Numbered from the stretch's first letter, positions 35,652 to 46,166 are shown. The stretch: DNA of 64,000 nt from an uncultured Alphaproteobacteria bacterium (GCA_903860975.1 CAIOSI010000009.1:62001-126000), one strand, 5' to 3'. Numbers and translations are program-made. The notes: a model not told the origin generated them from the letters alone.

Positions 35652-36271
35652 TGCTGAAGCTATTCCACGCCTGGGGTTCGTGTTCGCTCGCCTCGGCGAT
35701 TGCGCTGGAAGAGGCGCAGGCCGATTTTGAGCTGGTGATGATGAGCACCAAGGACGGTGACCAGCGAAGGCCCGAGTATCTGGCGATCAACCCCAAGGCA
35801 CGTATTCCAGCACTTGTCACAGACCACGGCGTCCTGACCGAGACCCCGGCGATTTTGGCCTATGTCGCTCAGGCCTTTCCGGCCGCGAACCTTGCCCCGC
35901 TGCACGACCCATTCGCCTTCGCTCAGGCCCAAGCCTTCAACAGCTACCTTTGCTCGACGGTCCACGTCGCCCACGCTCACAAACATCGCGGCTACCGCTG
36001 GACGGACGATCCTGTGGCGCAGGCGGCCATGACCCGCCAGGTCCCGCAAAACGAGATCGCCTGTTTCCGCCTGATCGAAGACGAGATGTTCCAAGGCCCC
36101 TGGGTCTTGGGCGATGCCTATTCCATTTGCGACGCCTATCTCTACACCGTCATGGGCTGGCTGCCTGGGGACGGGGTGGACATCGCCCAATTTCCCCGCC
36201 TGGCAGACCATAGCCGACGCCTGGCCGAGCGACCCGCCGTGCGCAAGGTTCTTGCTCTGCAGGCGGCTTAG
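35651..36271 (+). CDS. Glutathione S-transferase family protein
   Basis: A 206-residue cytoplasmic protein. The N-terminal thioredoxin-like domain runs from MLKLFHAWGSCSLASAIALE to LTETPAILAYVAQAFPAANL, with the glutathione-binding ARIPALV (cis-Pro) and TET(P)A elements. The C-terminal helical domain follows from about residue 85. The catalytic residue is probably the Ser in WGSCSLAS, as in beta/GstB-like classes. Its translation is coupled to the VTT-domain gene; the reason for this pairing is not apparent. Confidence 0.85.
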   Translation: MLKLFHAWGSCSLASAIALEEAQADFELVMMSTKDGDQRRPEYLAINPKARIPALVTDHGVLTETPAILAYVAQAFPAANLAPLHDPFAFAQAQAFNSYLCSTVHVAHAHKHRGYRWTDDPVAQAAMTRQVPQNEIACFRLIEDEMFQGPWVLGDAYSICDAYLYTVMGWLPGDGVDIAQFPRLADHSRRLAERPAVRKVLALQAA

Positions 36272-36330
36272 AGGCGCATTCGGCGCAAGATGCTTGCGGC
36301 GGGAGGGGCATTTCGGTAGACGATGTCGCG

Positions 36331-36399
36331 ATGGGTTCGCACACGTCCAGCCTGCTTCTACTTACGCTGGGGCTTAGCCGCCCCTGGGCGCCTCTCTAG
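36331..36399 (+). CDS. leuA leader peptide (leucine attenuation)
   Basis: A 22-codon frame encodes MGSHTSSLLLLTLGLSRPWA plus PL, with six leucine codons within eight residues (positions 8-15) and one more at the end. It lies 81 bases upstream of leuA, the leucine-biosynthesis enzyme, in an otherwise non-coding leader. A GC-rich pairing region and a TTTTC tract follow. This is the arrangement of ribosome-mediated attenuators: stalling at leucine codons would favour read-through into leuA. The ribosome-binding site is weak. The length is below usual gene-calling thresholds. Confidence 0.6.
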   Translation: MGSHTSSLLLLTLGLSRPWAPL

Positions 36400-36436
36400 G
36401 CTGCGCGTCTTCGTGGCCGGGCGTTCAGGGGTTTTC
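36380..36436 (+). promoter_or_regulatory. Candidate attenuator for leuA
   Basis: CCCCTG at 36381-36386 can pair with CAGGGG at about 36426-36431, with further GC-rich pairing between, and TTTTC follows directly, giving a terminator-like element before leuA. The 5' arm overlaps the end of the leader-peptide frame, so ribosome position could decide which hairpin forms. The exact competing structures were judged by eye only. Confidence 0.4.
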
Positions 36437-36479
36437 TCCTCCGCCTGACCCCCATAAACTCCGCGAAGAGACCTGAGCC

Positions 36480-38063
36480 ATGACCAACCCCACCGATGAA
36501 TCCGTAGCCCCACGCGCCGAACGCGACCGGGTCATCGTCTTCGACACCACCATGCGAGACGGCGAGCAATCGCCTGGCGCCTCCATGTCGCTGGAAGAGA
36601 AGATCGAACTTGCCAAGATCTTGGAAGAGATGCGCGTCGACGTAATCGAGGCGGGGTTCCCGATCGCGTCGAACGGCGACTTCGAGGCGGTCCGCCAGAT
36701 CGCGGGGCTGGTGAGCGAAAGCACGGTCTGTGGCCTGGCCCGCGCCGGCATGGCCGATATTGAACGTTGCGCCGAGGCGATCAGGAAGGCCAAGCGCGGC
36801 CGGATTCACACGTTCCTGTCGACCAGCCCCTCTCACCGCGACCACATCTTGCATGCGAGCCAGGAAGACATCCTGGAGATGATCACCAAGTCGGTCGGTC
36901 ACGCGCGAAATCTCTGCGGCGATGTGGAGTGGTCGGCGCAAGACGCCACCCGCACGGAGCAGGATTTCCTGCGCCGCTGCGTCGAGGCCGCTATTCGTGC
37001 CGGCGCCGGCACCATCAATCTGCCGGACACCGTGGGCTACTCCTACCCCAGCGAATACGCCGACATGTTCCGCGATATCCTTGAGAATGTGGAGGGCGCC
37101 GACAAGGTGATCTTGTCCACCCACTGCCACAACGACTTAGGGCTTGCCGTGGCCAATTCGTTGGCCGGCGTCCAGGGCGGCGCGCGTCAGGTGGAAGTGG
37201 CGATCAACGGCATTGGCGAGCGGGCCGGCAACGCGGCCCTTGAAGAGATCGTCATGGCGCTGAAGGTGCGGGGCGACGCCTTGCCCTACCACACCGGTGT
37301 CGAGACCCAGCACATCACCCGCGCCAGCCGCTACGTCTCGGCGATCACCGGGTTCCCCGTTCAGTTCAACAAGGCGATCGTGGGCAAGAACGCGTTCGCC
37401 CACGAGAGCGGCATCCATCAGGATGGCATGCTGAAAGACCGGGGCACCTACGAGATCATGAGCCCAGAGACGGTCGGGCAGGGCGCGTCCAACCTGGTCA
37501 TGGGCAAGCACGCCGGCCGCGCGGGCTTCCGCGAGAAGCTGCGCACCTTAGGCTATGAGCTGGGCCAGAACGCGCTCAACGAGGCGTTCCAGCGGTTCAA
37601 GGACCTGGCGGACAAGAAGAAACACGTCTTCGATGACGACATCGTAGCCCTCGTCGACGATGCGCTGGCCTCGGGAGCTGATCGCATCCAGGTGAAGAAT
37701 CTGCGCGTCATTGCCGGCACCGAAGGCCCGCAGGAGGCGTTCCTGACCGTCACCGTCGATGGCGAAGAAAAGTCCGCAAACGCCACCGGCGACGGTCCGG
37801 TCGATGCGGTCTTCAACGCCATCCACAAGGTTGCGCCTCATGAGGCCATTCTGCGTCTCTTCCAGGTGCATGCCGTCACCGAAGGGACTGACGCGCAGGC
37901 TCAGGTCTCCGTGCGGCTTGAGGAAGACGGCCGGATCGCGACGGGCCAGGCCGCCGACACCGATACCCTGACCGCCTCGGCCAAGGCCTACATCAACGCC
38001 CTCAACAACCTCACCGCGCGCAAGGAAAAGACCGTCCCAGGCGCGATTGCGTCAGGGTTCTGA
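36480..38063 (+). CDS. leuA: 2-isopropylmalate synthase
   Basis: LeuA condenses acetyl-CoA with 2-oxoisovalerate, the first committed step of leucine synthesis. The 527-residue protein starts MTNPTDESVAPRAERDRVIV. The TIM-barrel catalytic domain shows FDTTMRDGEQSPGASMSLEE near residue 20 and the metal-binding HCHNDLGLAVANSL near 220. NAFAHESGIHQDGMLKDRGT near 305 is a second signature. The C-terminal regulatory LeuA dimer domain (about 395-510) binds leucine for feedback inhibition. It is preceded by a leucine-rich leader peptide and is not followed by other leu genes. Confidence 0.95.
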   Translation: MTNPTDESVAPRAERDRVIVFDTTMRDGEQSPGASMSLEEKIELAKILEEMRVDVIEAGFPIASNGDFEAVRQIAGLVSESTVCGLARAGMADIERCAEAIRKAKRGRIHTFLSTSPSHRDHILHASQEDILEMITKSVGHARNLCGDVEWSAQDATRTEQDFLRRCVEAAIRAGAGTINLPDTVGYSYPSEYADMFRDILENVEGADKVILSTHCHNDLGLAVANSLAGVQGGARQVEVAINGIGERAGNAALEEIVMALKVRGDALPYHTGVETQHITRASRYVSAITGFPVQFNKAIVGKNAFAHESGIHQDGMLKDRGTYEIMSPETVGQGASNLVMGKHAGRAGFREKLRTLGYELGQNALNEAFQRFKDLADKKKHVFDDDIVALVDDALASGADRIQVKNLRVIAGTEGPQEAFLTVTVDGEEKSANATGDGPVDAVFNAIHKVAPHEAILRLFQVHAVTEGTDAQAQVSVRLEEDGRIATGQAADTDTLTASAKAYINALNNLTARKEKTVPGAIASGF

Positions 38064-38166
38064 CGTTTCGATCATTTCCGCCAAGTCGAAAACCTAGTCC
38101 GTTTCTCTGCCAGGCCAGGAGCCCAAAGGGTCTGGGCTTGCGCCTGCATGATCGGGATTTGCTGAA

Positions 38167-39048
38167 ATGCTCTGGATAATCCTGACGGCGGCGGCAGCCC
38201 CTTTGCAGGTCGCGCGCAATGCCCTGCAACGGGGACTGGTCGGCGATGCGGGCCCCTGGGGGGCGACCCTCGTGCGCTTCTTGTTTGGGTTGCCGTTCTC
38301 ACTGACGATCTTCGCGGTCGTGGCCTATCTGACACCGGGTGCAAGCCCGCATCCGGGTTGGCGGTTTGCGATCGCTGTTGCGGCCGGCGCCGTCAGCCAG
38401 GTGGGTGCCACGGCGGCCCTGTTGATGGCGATGCGCACCTCCGGCTTCGCCGTGGCGACCTTCATGCAGCAGTCGTCGCTTCCGTTGGGTGCGCTCATGG
38501 GGCTCTTCGTGTTCGGCGATCGGCTGAGCCAGGTGCAATGGGCGGGTCTGGCGGCGACCTCGCTGGCGCTCTTGATCCTTTCGTGGCCCGCCCGCACCCA
38601 AGGCGCAGGCCTGGCGGCCGGGTCACTCTATGGCCTGGCTTCGGGTGCAGCTTTCGCCGTCGCGCTGAACGGTTATCGACAGGCGGGCTTGGCGCTGGAG
38701 CCAGCCCACCCGATCTATTCGGCGACCGCAGCACTTTGTGTCGCCCAGGCGCTTCAGTCTGTGGTGATGGTGCTGCTCCTTGCCGCTATGAAGCCCAGCG
38801 CTCTGAGAGCCGTCGGCGCGTCTTGGCGAACCTCGCTTGGCGCGGGCTTCTTTGGCACCGTCGCCTCGGCCTGCTGGTTTTCGGCGCTTGCGTTGGCGCC
38901 CGCCGGACAAGTTCGCGCAGTGGGCGTGATTGAGGGGCCGATTGCAGCAGCCGCCGGTCGTGGCCTCTTCAAGGAGCGCCTCACGCCGCGTCAGCTCTTC
39001 GGTGGCGCGATGGCCGCGCTGGGCGTGGTCGCAACGGCCCTGGGTTGA
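38167..39048 (+). CDS. EamA/DMT-family transporter
   Basis: A 293-residue inner-membrane protein with about ten hydrophobic helices in two EamA repeats (about 1-135 and 150-290). The phrases FGLPFSLTIFAVVAYLTPGA and TFMQQSSLPLGALMGLFVFG are typical of the first repeat, and GVIEGPIAAAAGRGLFKERL of the second. DMT permeases export or import small metabolites; the substrate is unknown. It stands 103 bp after leuA in the same direction, so read-through is possible. Confidence 0.82.
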   Translation: MLWIILTAAAAPLQVARNALQRGLVGDAGPWGATLVRFLFGLPFSLTIFAVVAYLTPGASPHPGWRFAIAVAAGAVSQVGATAALLMAMRTSGFAVATFMQQSSLPLGALMGLFVFGDRLSQVQWAGLAATSLALLILSWPARTQGAGLAAGSLYGLASGAAFAVALNGYRQAGLALEPAHPIYSATAALCVAQALQSVVMVLLLAAMKPSALRAVGASWRTSLGAGFFGTVASACWFSALALAPAGQVRAVGVIEGPIAAAAGRGLFKERLTPRQLFGGAMAALGVVATALG

Positions 39049-39082
39049 GCCGGGCGTGACAGCCAACAATTCACTGGTAGGG

Positions 39083-39109
39083 TCGTTATGTCGTTCGACC
39101 GCACAACGA
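39083..39109. promoter_or_regulatory. ModE/Mop-box-like palindrome upstream of the regulator
   Basis: TCGTTATG-N11-CACAACGA forms an inverted repeat with one mismatch in eight-base arms. The half-site TCGTTATG resembles the CGTTAT half of known ModE and Mop-box sites. It ends six bases before the GTG of the ModE-like gene, so the protein could repress its own synthesis. Confidence 0.45.
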
Positions 39110-39115
39110 GGTGCT

Positions 39116-39916
39116 GTGGTTTCTCCCTTGCTCAACGCCGCCCTTTCTTTGCGCCGAGGCGATGGCTCGCGTGTCGGCGGCGAGCGTATCGCGCTGCTGG
39201 AAGTCTTGGGCGAGGTACATTCGATCCGAGCTGCCGCCGAGCAGATGGGCCTAAGTTACCGTGGTGCCTGGGACGCGGTTCAGGCGCTGAACAACCTCTT
39301 TGACGCGCCCTTGGTTACCACACAGACGGGTGGACCCAAGGGCGGAGCCGCTGAGCTAACCGCTGCTGGCCGTGCCGTAATTGCGGCGTTCCATCGCCTC
39401 GAAGCCGAACTGGCCGAGGTTATGGACCGCCTGGATCAAGGCCTCGCAGGCGCGCGCTCAGACGACATCGGCCAGATCTTTTGGAGCCTTGGCATGCAGA
39501 CCAGTGCGCGCAATGCGCTTCGCGGGACCGTCACATCGATCACGGATGGCGCGGTCAATGCGGAGATCGGCCTGGCGGTTGGGGGCGGCGTTGAAATCGT
39601 TGCGGTGGTGACCCGCGAAAGCCTGGCCGCGCTTCGCCTGGCCATAGGCCGACCGGCCATCGCGTTGATCAAGTCGAGCTTCGTGGTGCTGGCCAAAGGC
39701 GAAGGGCTGGTCACATCTGCCCGTAACCAGATCAAGGGCGTGGTCGCCGAACGGGTTGATGGCCCCGTTTCCAGCGAAATCACGCTGGCAATCGCCAGCG
39801 AGAAGACCTTGGTCGCCACGATCACGCGCGAAAGCGCTGAGGTCATGGGGTTGGCGGCGGGCCAAACCGTCACGGCGCTGATCAAAGCGCCTCATGTCAT
39901 CTTGGCCGTCGAGTAG
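39116..39916 (+). CDS. modE: ModE-like molybdate-responsive regulator with two Mop domains
   Basis: A 266-residue protein from the GTG at 39116. The N-terminal LysR-like winged HTH (about 15-90) has LEVLGEVHSIRAAAEQMGLS followed by YRGAWDAVQALNNLF, typical of ModE. Two tandem TOBE/Mop domains follow: SARNALRGTVTSITDGAVNA (about 127-190) and SARNQIKGVVAERVDGPVSS (about 200-265), each expected to help bind molybdate. No modABC transporter genes are in the window. The palindrome over the start region supports autoregulation. Confidence 0.87.
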   Translation: MVSPLLNAALSLRRGDGSRVGGERIALLEVLGEVHSIRAAAEQMGLSYRGAWDAVQALNNLFDAPLVTTQTGGPKGGAAELTAAGRAVIAAFHRLEAELAEVMDRLDQGLAGARSDDIGQIFWSLGMQTSARNALRGTVTSITDGAVNAEIGLAVGGGVEIVAVVTRESLAALRLAIGRPAIALIKSSFVVLAKGEGLVTSARNQIKGVVAERVDGPVSSEITLAIASEKTLVATITRESAEVMGLAAGQTVTALIKAPHVILAVE

Positions 39917-39920
39917 GGGG

Positions 39921-39965
39921 GGCGCACGGTTGGCCTGGCCAAAGTCAGGCAAGCGCCGCCTTTTT
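39921..39965 (+). terminator. Terminator after the ModE-like gene
   Basis: GGCGC ... GCGCC enclose an inner GCCTG/CAGGC pair, followed by GCC and TTTTT. The structure begins four bases after the stop and has the T-run of a factor-independent terminator. Confidence 0.5.
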
Positions 39966-41301
<1,336 letters not shown>

Positions 41302-41360
41302 GCCCATCTGAGTCGCTGCGCAGCGGGGGCTGTCGCAACCCGCTCGAACGAGGCGCCTAA

Positions 41361-42503
41361 GTGTCCTTCAGGGACAATCCGCTCGGTGAATTGAAGGTCC
41401 CCCTGACCTGGGCGGCCGCAATTGCGCTGATTGTCGCGGTCGTCGCTGCGACCGCGATTTTGCTGTCTGATCGCCGCGAGATCTTTAAGTCCCAGGCCTA
41501 TGGGGTGTCTCGCAAAGCGAGTGACACCGTGTTGGCGCCGGTAGGCAATGTGCTTTCCGTACCCGGGCGTTGGACCGGGCAGGGCGTCGAAAACATCAAA
41601 GACTATTTTGCGGCGGGCTCGCAAAACAGCGAGCTGAAGGCTGAGCTGCGCGAGATGAAGCAGTGGCGCGACACTGCGATCGCTCTGAGAGACGAGAACG
41701 CACGCTTTCGCAATCTCCTGGGGCTGAAAACCGACCCGCCGATCGCGATGGTGGCGGCGCGTGTCGTCACCGACAGCCGCGGGCCCTTCGCCGACACCCG
41801 GCTCGCCAATGCCGGCCGCGAGCGCGGGGTGAAGGTTGGCAATCCGGTGATGAGCGAAAATGGCCTCGTGGGCCGGGTAATCGGGGTGACCGAAGGCGCA
41901 AGCCGCGTGCTGCTGCTTACCGATATCGCCTCGCGGACCCCGGTGATGATTGGCCGGACCAATGCGCGCGCGATCCTGACCGGAGATGGCGGACCCAACC
42001 CCAGGCTCGATTATCTGCGTGGCCGCGATCCGATCCGCGACGGTGACCGGCTGCTGACGTCCGGCGATGGCGGCGTCGTCCCGCGGGGCCTACCTGTCGG
42101 TACGGCGGTGAAGGGATTGGATGGCCGCTGGCGGGTGGTGCTGGCCTCCGACCGCGCACCGATCGACTTTGTGCGCATCCTGCTCTTCGAGGACTTCACC
42201 CAGGTGATCAACCAGCAGGAACTGAGCCAGACGCCGGTCCCGCCACCGACGGCGGGACCTGGCGCGACCCCGCTCAGGTCGCAGAGCCCTGACGCAGGCG
42301 ATCGCGCGAGCGCGCCAGCCAAGCTTGCACCGGCTGGCGCAACCCCATCTAAGCCCGCCAACGCTCAGCCGAAACCCGCCGAAAGCGCTGCCGTGAAACC
42401 TGCGCCATCCAAGACTCCGTCGGCGGCAAAAGCGTCGACGACCCAGTCTGACACACCGCCCAAACCGAAAGCCAAGCCCGCGGCCGACGGAGTTCGGAAT
42501 TGA
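41361..42503 (+). CDS. mreC: Rod shape-determining protein MreC
   Basis: MreC is a periplasmic bitopic protein linking MreB to penicillin-binding protein 2. It has 380 residues from a GTG start. One membrane segment (about 12-36, VPLTWAAAIALIVAVVAATA) is followed by a coiled coil (about 70-105) and the beta-rich MreC core, with MSENGLVGRVIGVTEGASRV near 170. The C-terminal 90 residues are Pro/Ala/Lys-rich and disordered, a lineage-typical extension. Its stop overlaps the mreD start (TTGA). Confidence 0.92.
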   Translation: MSFRDNPLGELKVPLTWAAAIALIVAVVAATAILLSDRREIFKSQAYGVSRKASDTVLAPVGNVLSVPGRWTGQGVENIKDYFAAGSQNSELKAELREMKQWRDTAIALRDENARFRNLLGLKTDPPIAMVAARVVTDSRGPFADTRLANAGRERGVKVGNPVMSENGLVGRVIGVTEGASRVLLLTDIASRTPVMIGRTNARAILTGDGGPNPRLDYLRGRDPIRDGDRLLTSGDGGVVPRGLPVGTAVKGLDGRWRVVLASDRAPIDFVRILLFEDFTQVINQQELSQTPVPPPTAGPGATPLRSQSPDAGDRASAPAKLAPAGATPSKPANAQPKPAESAAVKPAPSKTPSAAKASTTQSDTPPKPKAKPAADGVRN

Positions 42504-43009
42504 GTGGCGCACGCCCACTTGAGCCTTGGCGCTGGTTGGGCATTCCGATGCTGCAGGCGATTGTCGCGACCCTTGCCCTGGGCGTGCCGTTCCGTATGTT
42601 CACTCTTCAGCTCCCGGAGCCGGTCTTCCCCATGGTGTTGGCCTTCGCCTGGGCGGTGATCCGGCCCTCCATCCTGGCGCCGTTCGCCATTTTGATCCTG
42701 GGTCTGTTTCTGGATGTCTTTTGGGGTGGCCCCTTAGGCCTTTGGGCGCTCTGCCTGCTGATCGCTTATGGCGTGGCGCTTGCCGGTCGCAGCATGATGG
42801 CCGGACAAGGCCGCCTCATCTTCTTCGTCTGGTATAGCTTGGTGACGGCGACGGCGCTGGTGGCGGGCTACCTATTTGTGATGCTTGATGCCCGCTCTTC
42901 GCCTGGCGTGGTGGCGATGGCCTGGCAATTCCTTGCCACAATCGTTCTTTATCCTTTTGCACAACGGCTCATCGACCTCTTCGAGGACGCCGACGTGAGA
43001 TTCCGGTAG
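42500..43009 (+). CDS. mreD: Rod shape-determining membrane protein MreD
   Basis: A 169-residue membrane protein with about five helices, including ILAPFAILILGLFLDVFWGG and GPLGLWALCLLIAYGVALAG, the conserved core of MreD. I take the TTG at 42500 as start because it overlaps the mreC stop and gives MSGARPLEPWRWLGIPMLQA, as expected for the family; no ATG occurs before residue 17. It completes the MreBCD complex. Confidence 0.87.
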   Translation: MSGARPLEPWRWLGIPMLQAIVATLALGVPFRMFTLQLPEPVFPMVLAFAWAVIRPSILAPFAILILGLFLDVFWGGPLGLWALCLLIAYGVALAGRSMMAGQGRLIFFVWYSLVTATALVAGYLFVMLDARSSPGVVAMAWQFLATIVLYPFAQRLIDLFEDADVRFR

Positions 43010-43019
43010 GGGCGGCGGC

Positions 43020-44993
43020 ATGGCTGAGCCATCCATCTTCTTCGCCGAGGTCAACGAGCGGCAGGGGGTTTTCCACCGCCGAGCCTTTCTGCTGGGGGGG
43101 TGCGCCGGTGTCGGGCTTGTGGCGCTTGGAGGCCAGCTTGCCCACCTGCAGCTGATCGAGACCCAGCGATACGAAAAGCTCTCGGCCAACAATCAATTCA
43201 ACTTCCGGATGACGCCGCCGCCGCGCGGCCTGATCGTTGATCGCAACGGCGTGGTGCTGGCCTCCAACCGACCGAATTTTCGGTTGATGGTCGCCAAGGA
43301 CAAGGGGATGGACCCCGCCCAGACGATCAAGACCCTGGCTGAGTTTGTGCCGCTGGACGACGGCCGCCAGGCGCGGCTGTTGAAGGATATCGCCAACGCT
43401 CCGCGCCGCTCTCCCGTCCAGGTGATGGAAGACATGAGCTGGGAGCAGTTCAGCGCAATCAACATTCGTGCACCGGAACTTCCCGGCGTCACCGCCGACA
43501 TGGGTGAAGTTCGCGTCTATCCCTATGGCGGTGCCTTCGCCCACGTCATCGGCTATGTCGCCAAGGTCAATAAGACCGATCTCACTCCGAGCGGTCCCAA
43601 CGCCGATCCGATCCTGCTCAACCCCGGTTTCCGCATTGGCCGCCAAGGTGTCGAACAGGCCTTTGACCTTGACCTGCGCGGCAAGCCCGGCGCTCAAAAG
43701 GTAGAGGTCGATGCCAACGGCCACGAGGTTTCCACCGATCCGGCCGGCGATATCAGGGCAATTCCGGGCCGCGAGATCGTGCTGACGCTCGATGCGGATA
43801 TCCAGAACCGCGCCGAGGAAGTGTTCGGCGCGCAGAGCGGCGCAGCCGTGATGATGGATTGTCGCAACGGCGATATCCTTTGCATGTACTCAGGTCCCAG
43901 TTTCGATGCGAACAAGTTCGTCCGCGGCCTGACCGGCGCTGAATACCGCGCGCTCGCCCAATACGACCACAAGCCCCTCTTCAACAAGGCGCTGACCGCC
44001 ACCTACCCGCCCGGCTCAACCTTCAAGACGCTCGTGGCCCTAGCTGCGCTGGAGAACGGTTACGATCCGGCCACAGTGCACGTCTGCAGCCGGGCCTGGG
44101 CCTGGGGCGGCCGCGTTTGGCACTGCGACAAGGCCCATGGCGCTTTAGATATGAAGGGCGCGATCGCCCAGTCGTGCGACATCTATTTCTACCAGTGCGC
44201 CCTGACCCTTGGGCCCGACAGGATCGCGGTGGTCGCCCGCAAGTTCGGGCTGGGCGAGGTCTTCGACATCGGCATTCCAGGTCAGAAAGCCGGGCTGGTG
44301 CCAGATACCGCCTACAAGCGTCGCGCGTTTAAGAAAGATCCCGTCTGGCATCCGGGTGAGACGCCCAGCATGGGCATCGGCCAGGGCTATACCCACCTCA
44401 ATCCGTTGCAGCTTTGTGTGCAGGCCTCGCGCCTGGCCAATGGCCGAAAGGCGCTGCACCCGCGGCTGATCAAATCGGTTGGCGGGGTCGAGCGGCCGCG
44501 GGGATCAGACTTCGGCGATCTGCCTTTTGACCCCAAGCACATCGACTTCGTACGCTCAGCGATGGCCGCAGTGACCGTTGTGGGTACCGCCGCAGGTCTC
44601 AGCGACATGGGGCTGGGCGACATCAAGATGGCTGGCAAGTCGGGCACGGCTCAGGCCTTCAACTACGCCAGCGGTCACGGTCAGCACGGTGCGACCGGAG
44701 AATGGAAATTCCGCGACCACGCCTGGTTCATCGCCTTTGCCCCGGTCGACGAGCCGCGTTACGCGATGAGTGTGCTGGTTGAGCACGGTGGGTTTGGTGC
44801 CAGTACCAGCGGGCCTTTGGCGCGCGAACTCCTGCGCATCGCCCTCTTGAAAGACCCGGAAATCCGCGCGCGGGTTGAAAAGCCGATGCCGATACCGCAG
44901 GCGCCTGCGCCACAGACCGATCCCGATGTCGTCGATCCGCCGACGCCAGCCGAGCGCGCCGTCGACGACGCCATCAGGACGCCCATCCCATGA
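43020..44993 (+). CDS. mrdA: Penicillin-binding protein 2 (elongation transpeptidase)
   Basis: The monofunctional class B transpeptidase of the elongasome, 657 residues. An N-terminal membrane anchor (about 22-45) is followed by the dimerisation/pedestal domain with PPPRGLIVDRNGVVLASNRP. The transpeptidase motifs are present: SxxK as YPPGSTFKTLVALAALENGY near 335, SxN-equivalent as AQSCDIYFYQ near 390, and KSG as IKMAGKSGTAQAFNYASGHG near 540. The C-terminal tail is Pro-rich. Its stop overlaps the rodA ATG by four bases. Confidence 0.95.
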   Translation: MAEPSIFFAEVNERQGVFHRRAFLLGGCAGVGLVALGGQLAHLQLIETQRYEKLSANNQFNFRMTPPPRGLIVDRNGVVLASNRPNFRLMVAKDKGMDPAQTIKTLAEFVPLDDGRQARLLKDIANAPRRSPVQVMEDMSWEQFSAINIRAPELPGVTADMGEVRVYPYGGAFAHVIGYVAKVNKTDLTPSGPNADPILLNPGFRIGRQGVEQAFDLDLRGKPGAQKVEVDANGHEVSTDPAGDIRAIPGREIVLTLDADIQNRAEEVFGAQSGAAVMMDCRNGDILCMYSGPSFDANKFVRGLTGAEYRALAQYDHKPLFNKALTATYPPGSTFKTLVALAALENGYDPATVHVCSRAWAWGGRVWHCDKAHGALDMKGAIAQSCDIYFYQCALTLGPDRIAVVARKFGLGEVFDIGIPGQKAGLVPDTAYKRRAFKKDPVWHPGETPSMGIGQGYTHLNPLQLCVQASRLANGRKALHPRLIKSVGGVERPRGSDFGDLPFDPKHIDFVRSAMAAVTVVGTAAGLSDMGLGDIKMAGKSGTAQAFNYASGHGQHGATGEWKFRDHAWFIAFAPVDEPRYAMSVLVEHGGFGASTSGPLARELLRIALLKDPEIRARVEKPMPIPQAPAPQTDPDVVDPPTPAERAVDDAIRTPIP

Positions 44994-46144
44994 CCGTCTC
45001 GGCCCTGACCCGTCCCGGCGAGCGAGATCGGCTGATCGTCAAGATCGGCGAAATCGACTGGATCTTCTGTCTGACGCTGTGCCTGATCGCAGGCGCAGGC
45101 GCGGTGATGTTGTTTTCCATTGCAGGCTCGTCCTGGACCCCTTGGGCGGGCGCGCATCTGGCCCGGTTTGCCCTCTTCTTCGTGGTGATGATTGTGCTCA
45201 GCCTGGTCGACCTGCGGGTCTGGTTTGCGCTGGCCTATCCGATTTACGGAGTCGGTTTTCTGCTGCTGATCGCCGTGATGTTCATGGGCCATCATGCCCT
45301 TGGCGCCCAACGGTGGCTGCAGGCTGGCCCGATCGGCATCCAGCCCTCCGAGATCATGAAGATCGGGCTGGTGCTGGCGCTAGCCCGTTTCTACCATGGC
45401 CTTTCGGGCCGCAGCGCTCAGCTCTCCTGGTGGCTGATTGTACCCGCCCTGTTGATCCTGGCGCCGGTGGCGCTCGTGGCAAAGCAGCCAGACCTCGGCA
45501 CCGCGATTTTGATGTTGCTCACCGGCGTGATCGTCGTGGTCCTGGCGGGCCTCTCCTGGCGGCTGATCGCGGCGGGCGCCTTGGCGCTCGCGGTCCTTGC
45601 GCCGCCGATCGTGATGTTCGGTCTGCACGGCTATCAGAAGCAGCGCCTGACAACCTTCCTTGATCCCCAGGCCGATCCGTCAGGGGCGGGCTATCACACG
45701 CTTCAATCAAGCATCGCGATTGGCTCAGGCGGGCTTTTGGGCAAGGGCTACGGACTGGGCTCGCAAAGCCAGCTCAATTTCCTGCCGGAGAAGCAAACCG
45801 ATTTCATCTTTGCGACGCTTGCCGAAGAGTTCGGCTTCGTCGGCTGCGTGTCGATTCTGCTGCTCTATGCCGCCGTGATTTTCATGGCGCTGCGCACAGC
45901 CTATCTCTCACACAGCCACTTTGGCCGGCTGGCCGCAGCCGGCGTGACGGCGACTTTCGCGCTCTATGTCTTGATCAACGGCTCGATGGTGATGGGCCTG
46001 GCACCGGTTGTTGGCGTCCCCATGCCGCTTCTTTCATATGGTGGCACGGTGATGCTCACGGTCATGGTGGGCTTTGGCCTGGTCATGGCCGTCCGCGTCC
46101 ACCGCTACTCCGAAGTCACCAGCGGTAAGGGCTCGCTGCTTTAG
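44990..46144 (+). CDS. rodA: SEDS peptidoglycan glycosyltransferase RodA
   Basis: RodA polymerises glycan strands during cell elongation in complex with PBP2. The 384-residue protein has about ten membrane helices. SEDS signatures include GAQRWLQAGPIGIQPSEIMK near 100, AKQPDLGTAILMLLTGVIVV near 165 and LPEKQTDFIFATLAEEFGFV near 265, with GVPMPLLSYGGTVMLTVMVG near 345. The catalytic Asp is in the KQTDF loop region of the family. It is the last gene of the operon. Confidence 0.95.
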   Translation: MTVSALTRPGERDRLIVKIGEIDWIFCLTLCLIAGAGAVMLFSIAGSSWTPWAGAHLARFALFFVVMIVLSLVDLRVWFALAYPIYGVGFLLLIAVMFMGHHALGAQRWLQAGPIGIQPSEIMKIGLVLALARFYHGLSGRSAQLSWWLIVPALLILAPVALVAKQPDLGTAILMLLTGVIVVVLAGLSWRLIAAGALALAVLAPPIVMFGLHGYQKQRLTTFLDPQADPSGAGYHTLQSSIAIGSGGLLGKGYGLGSQSQLNFLPEKQTDFIFATLAEEFGFVGCVSILLLYAAVIFMALRTAYLSHSHFGRLAAAGVTATFALYVLINGSMVMGLAPVVGVPMPLLSYGGTVMLTVMVGFGLVMAVRVHRYSEVTSGKGSLL

Positions 46145-46166
46145 GCTGCGAGCCCCCTTTAGGATC

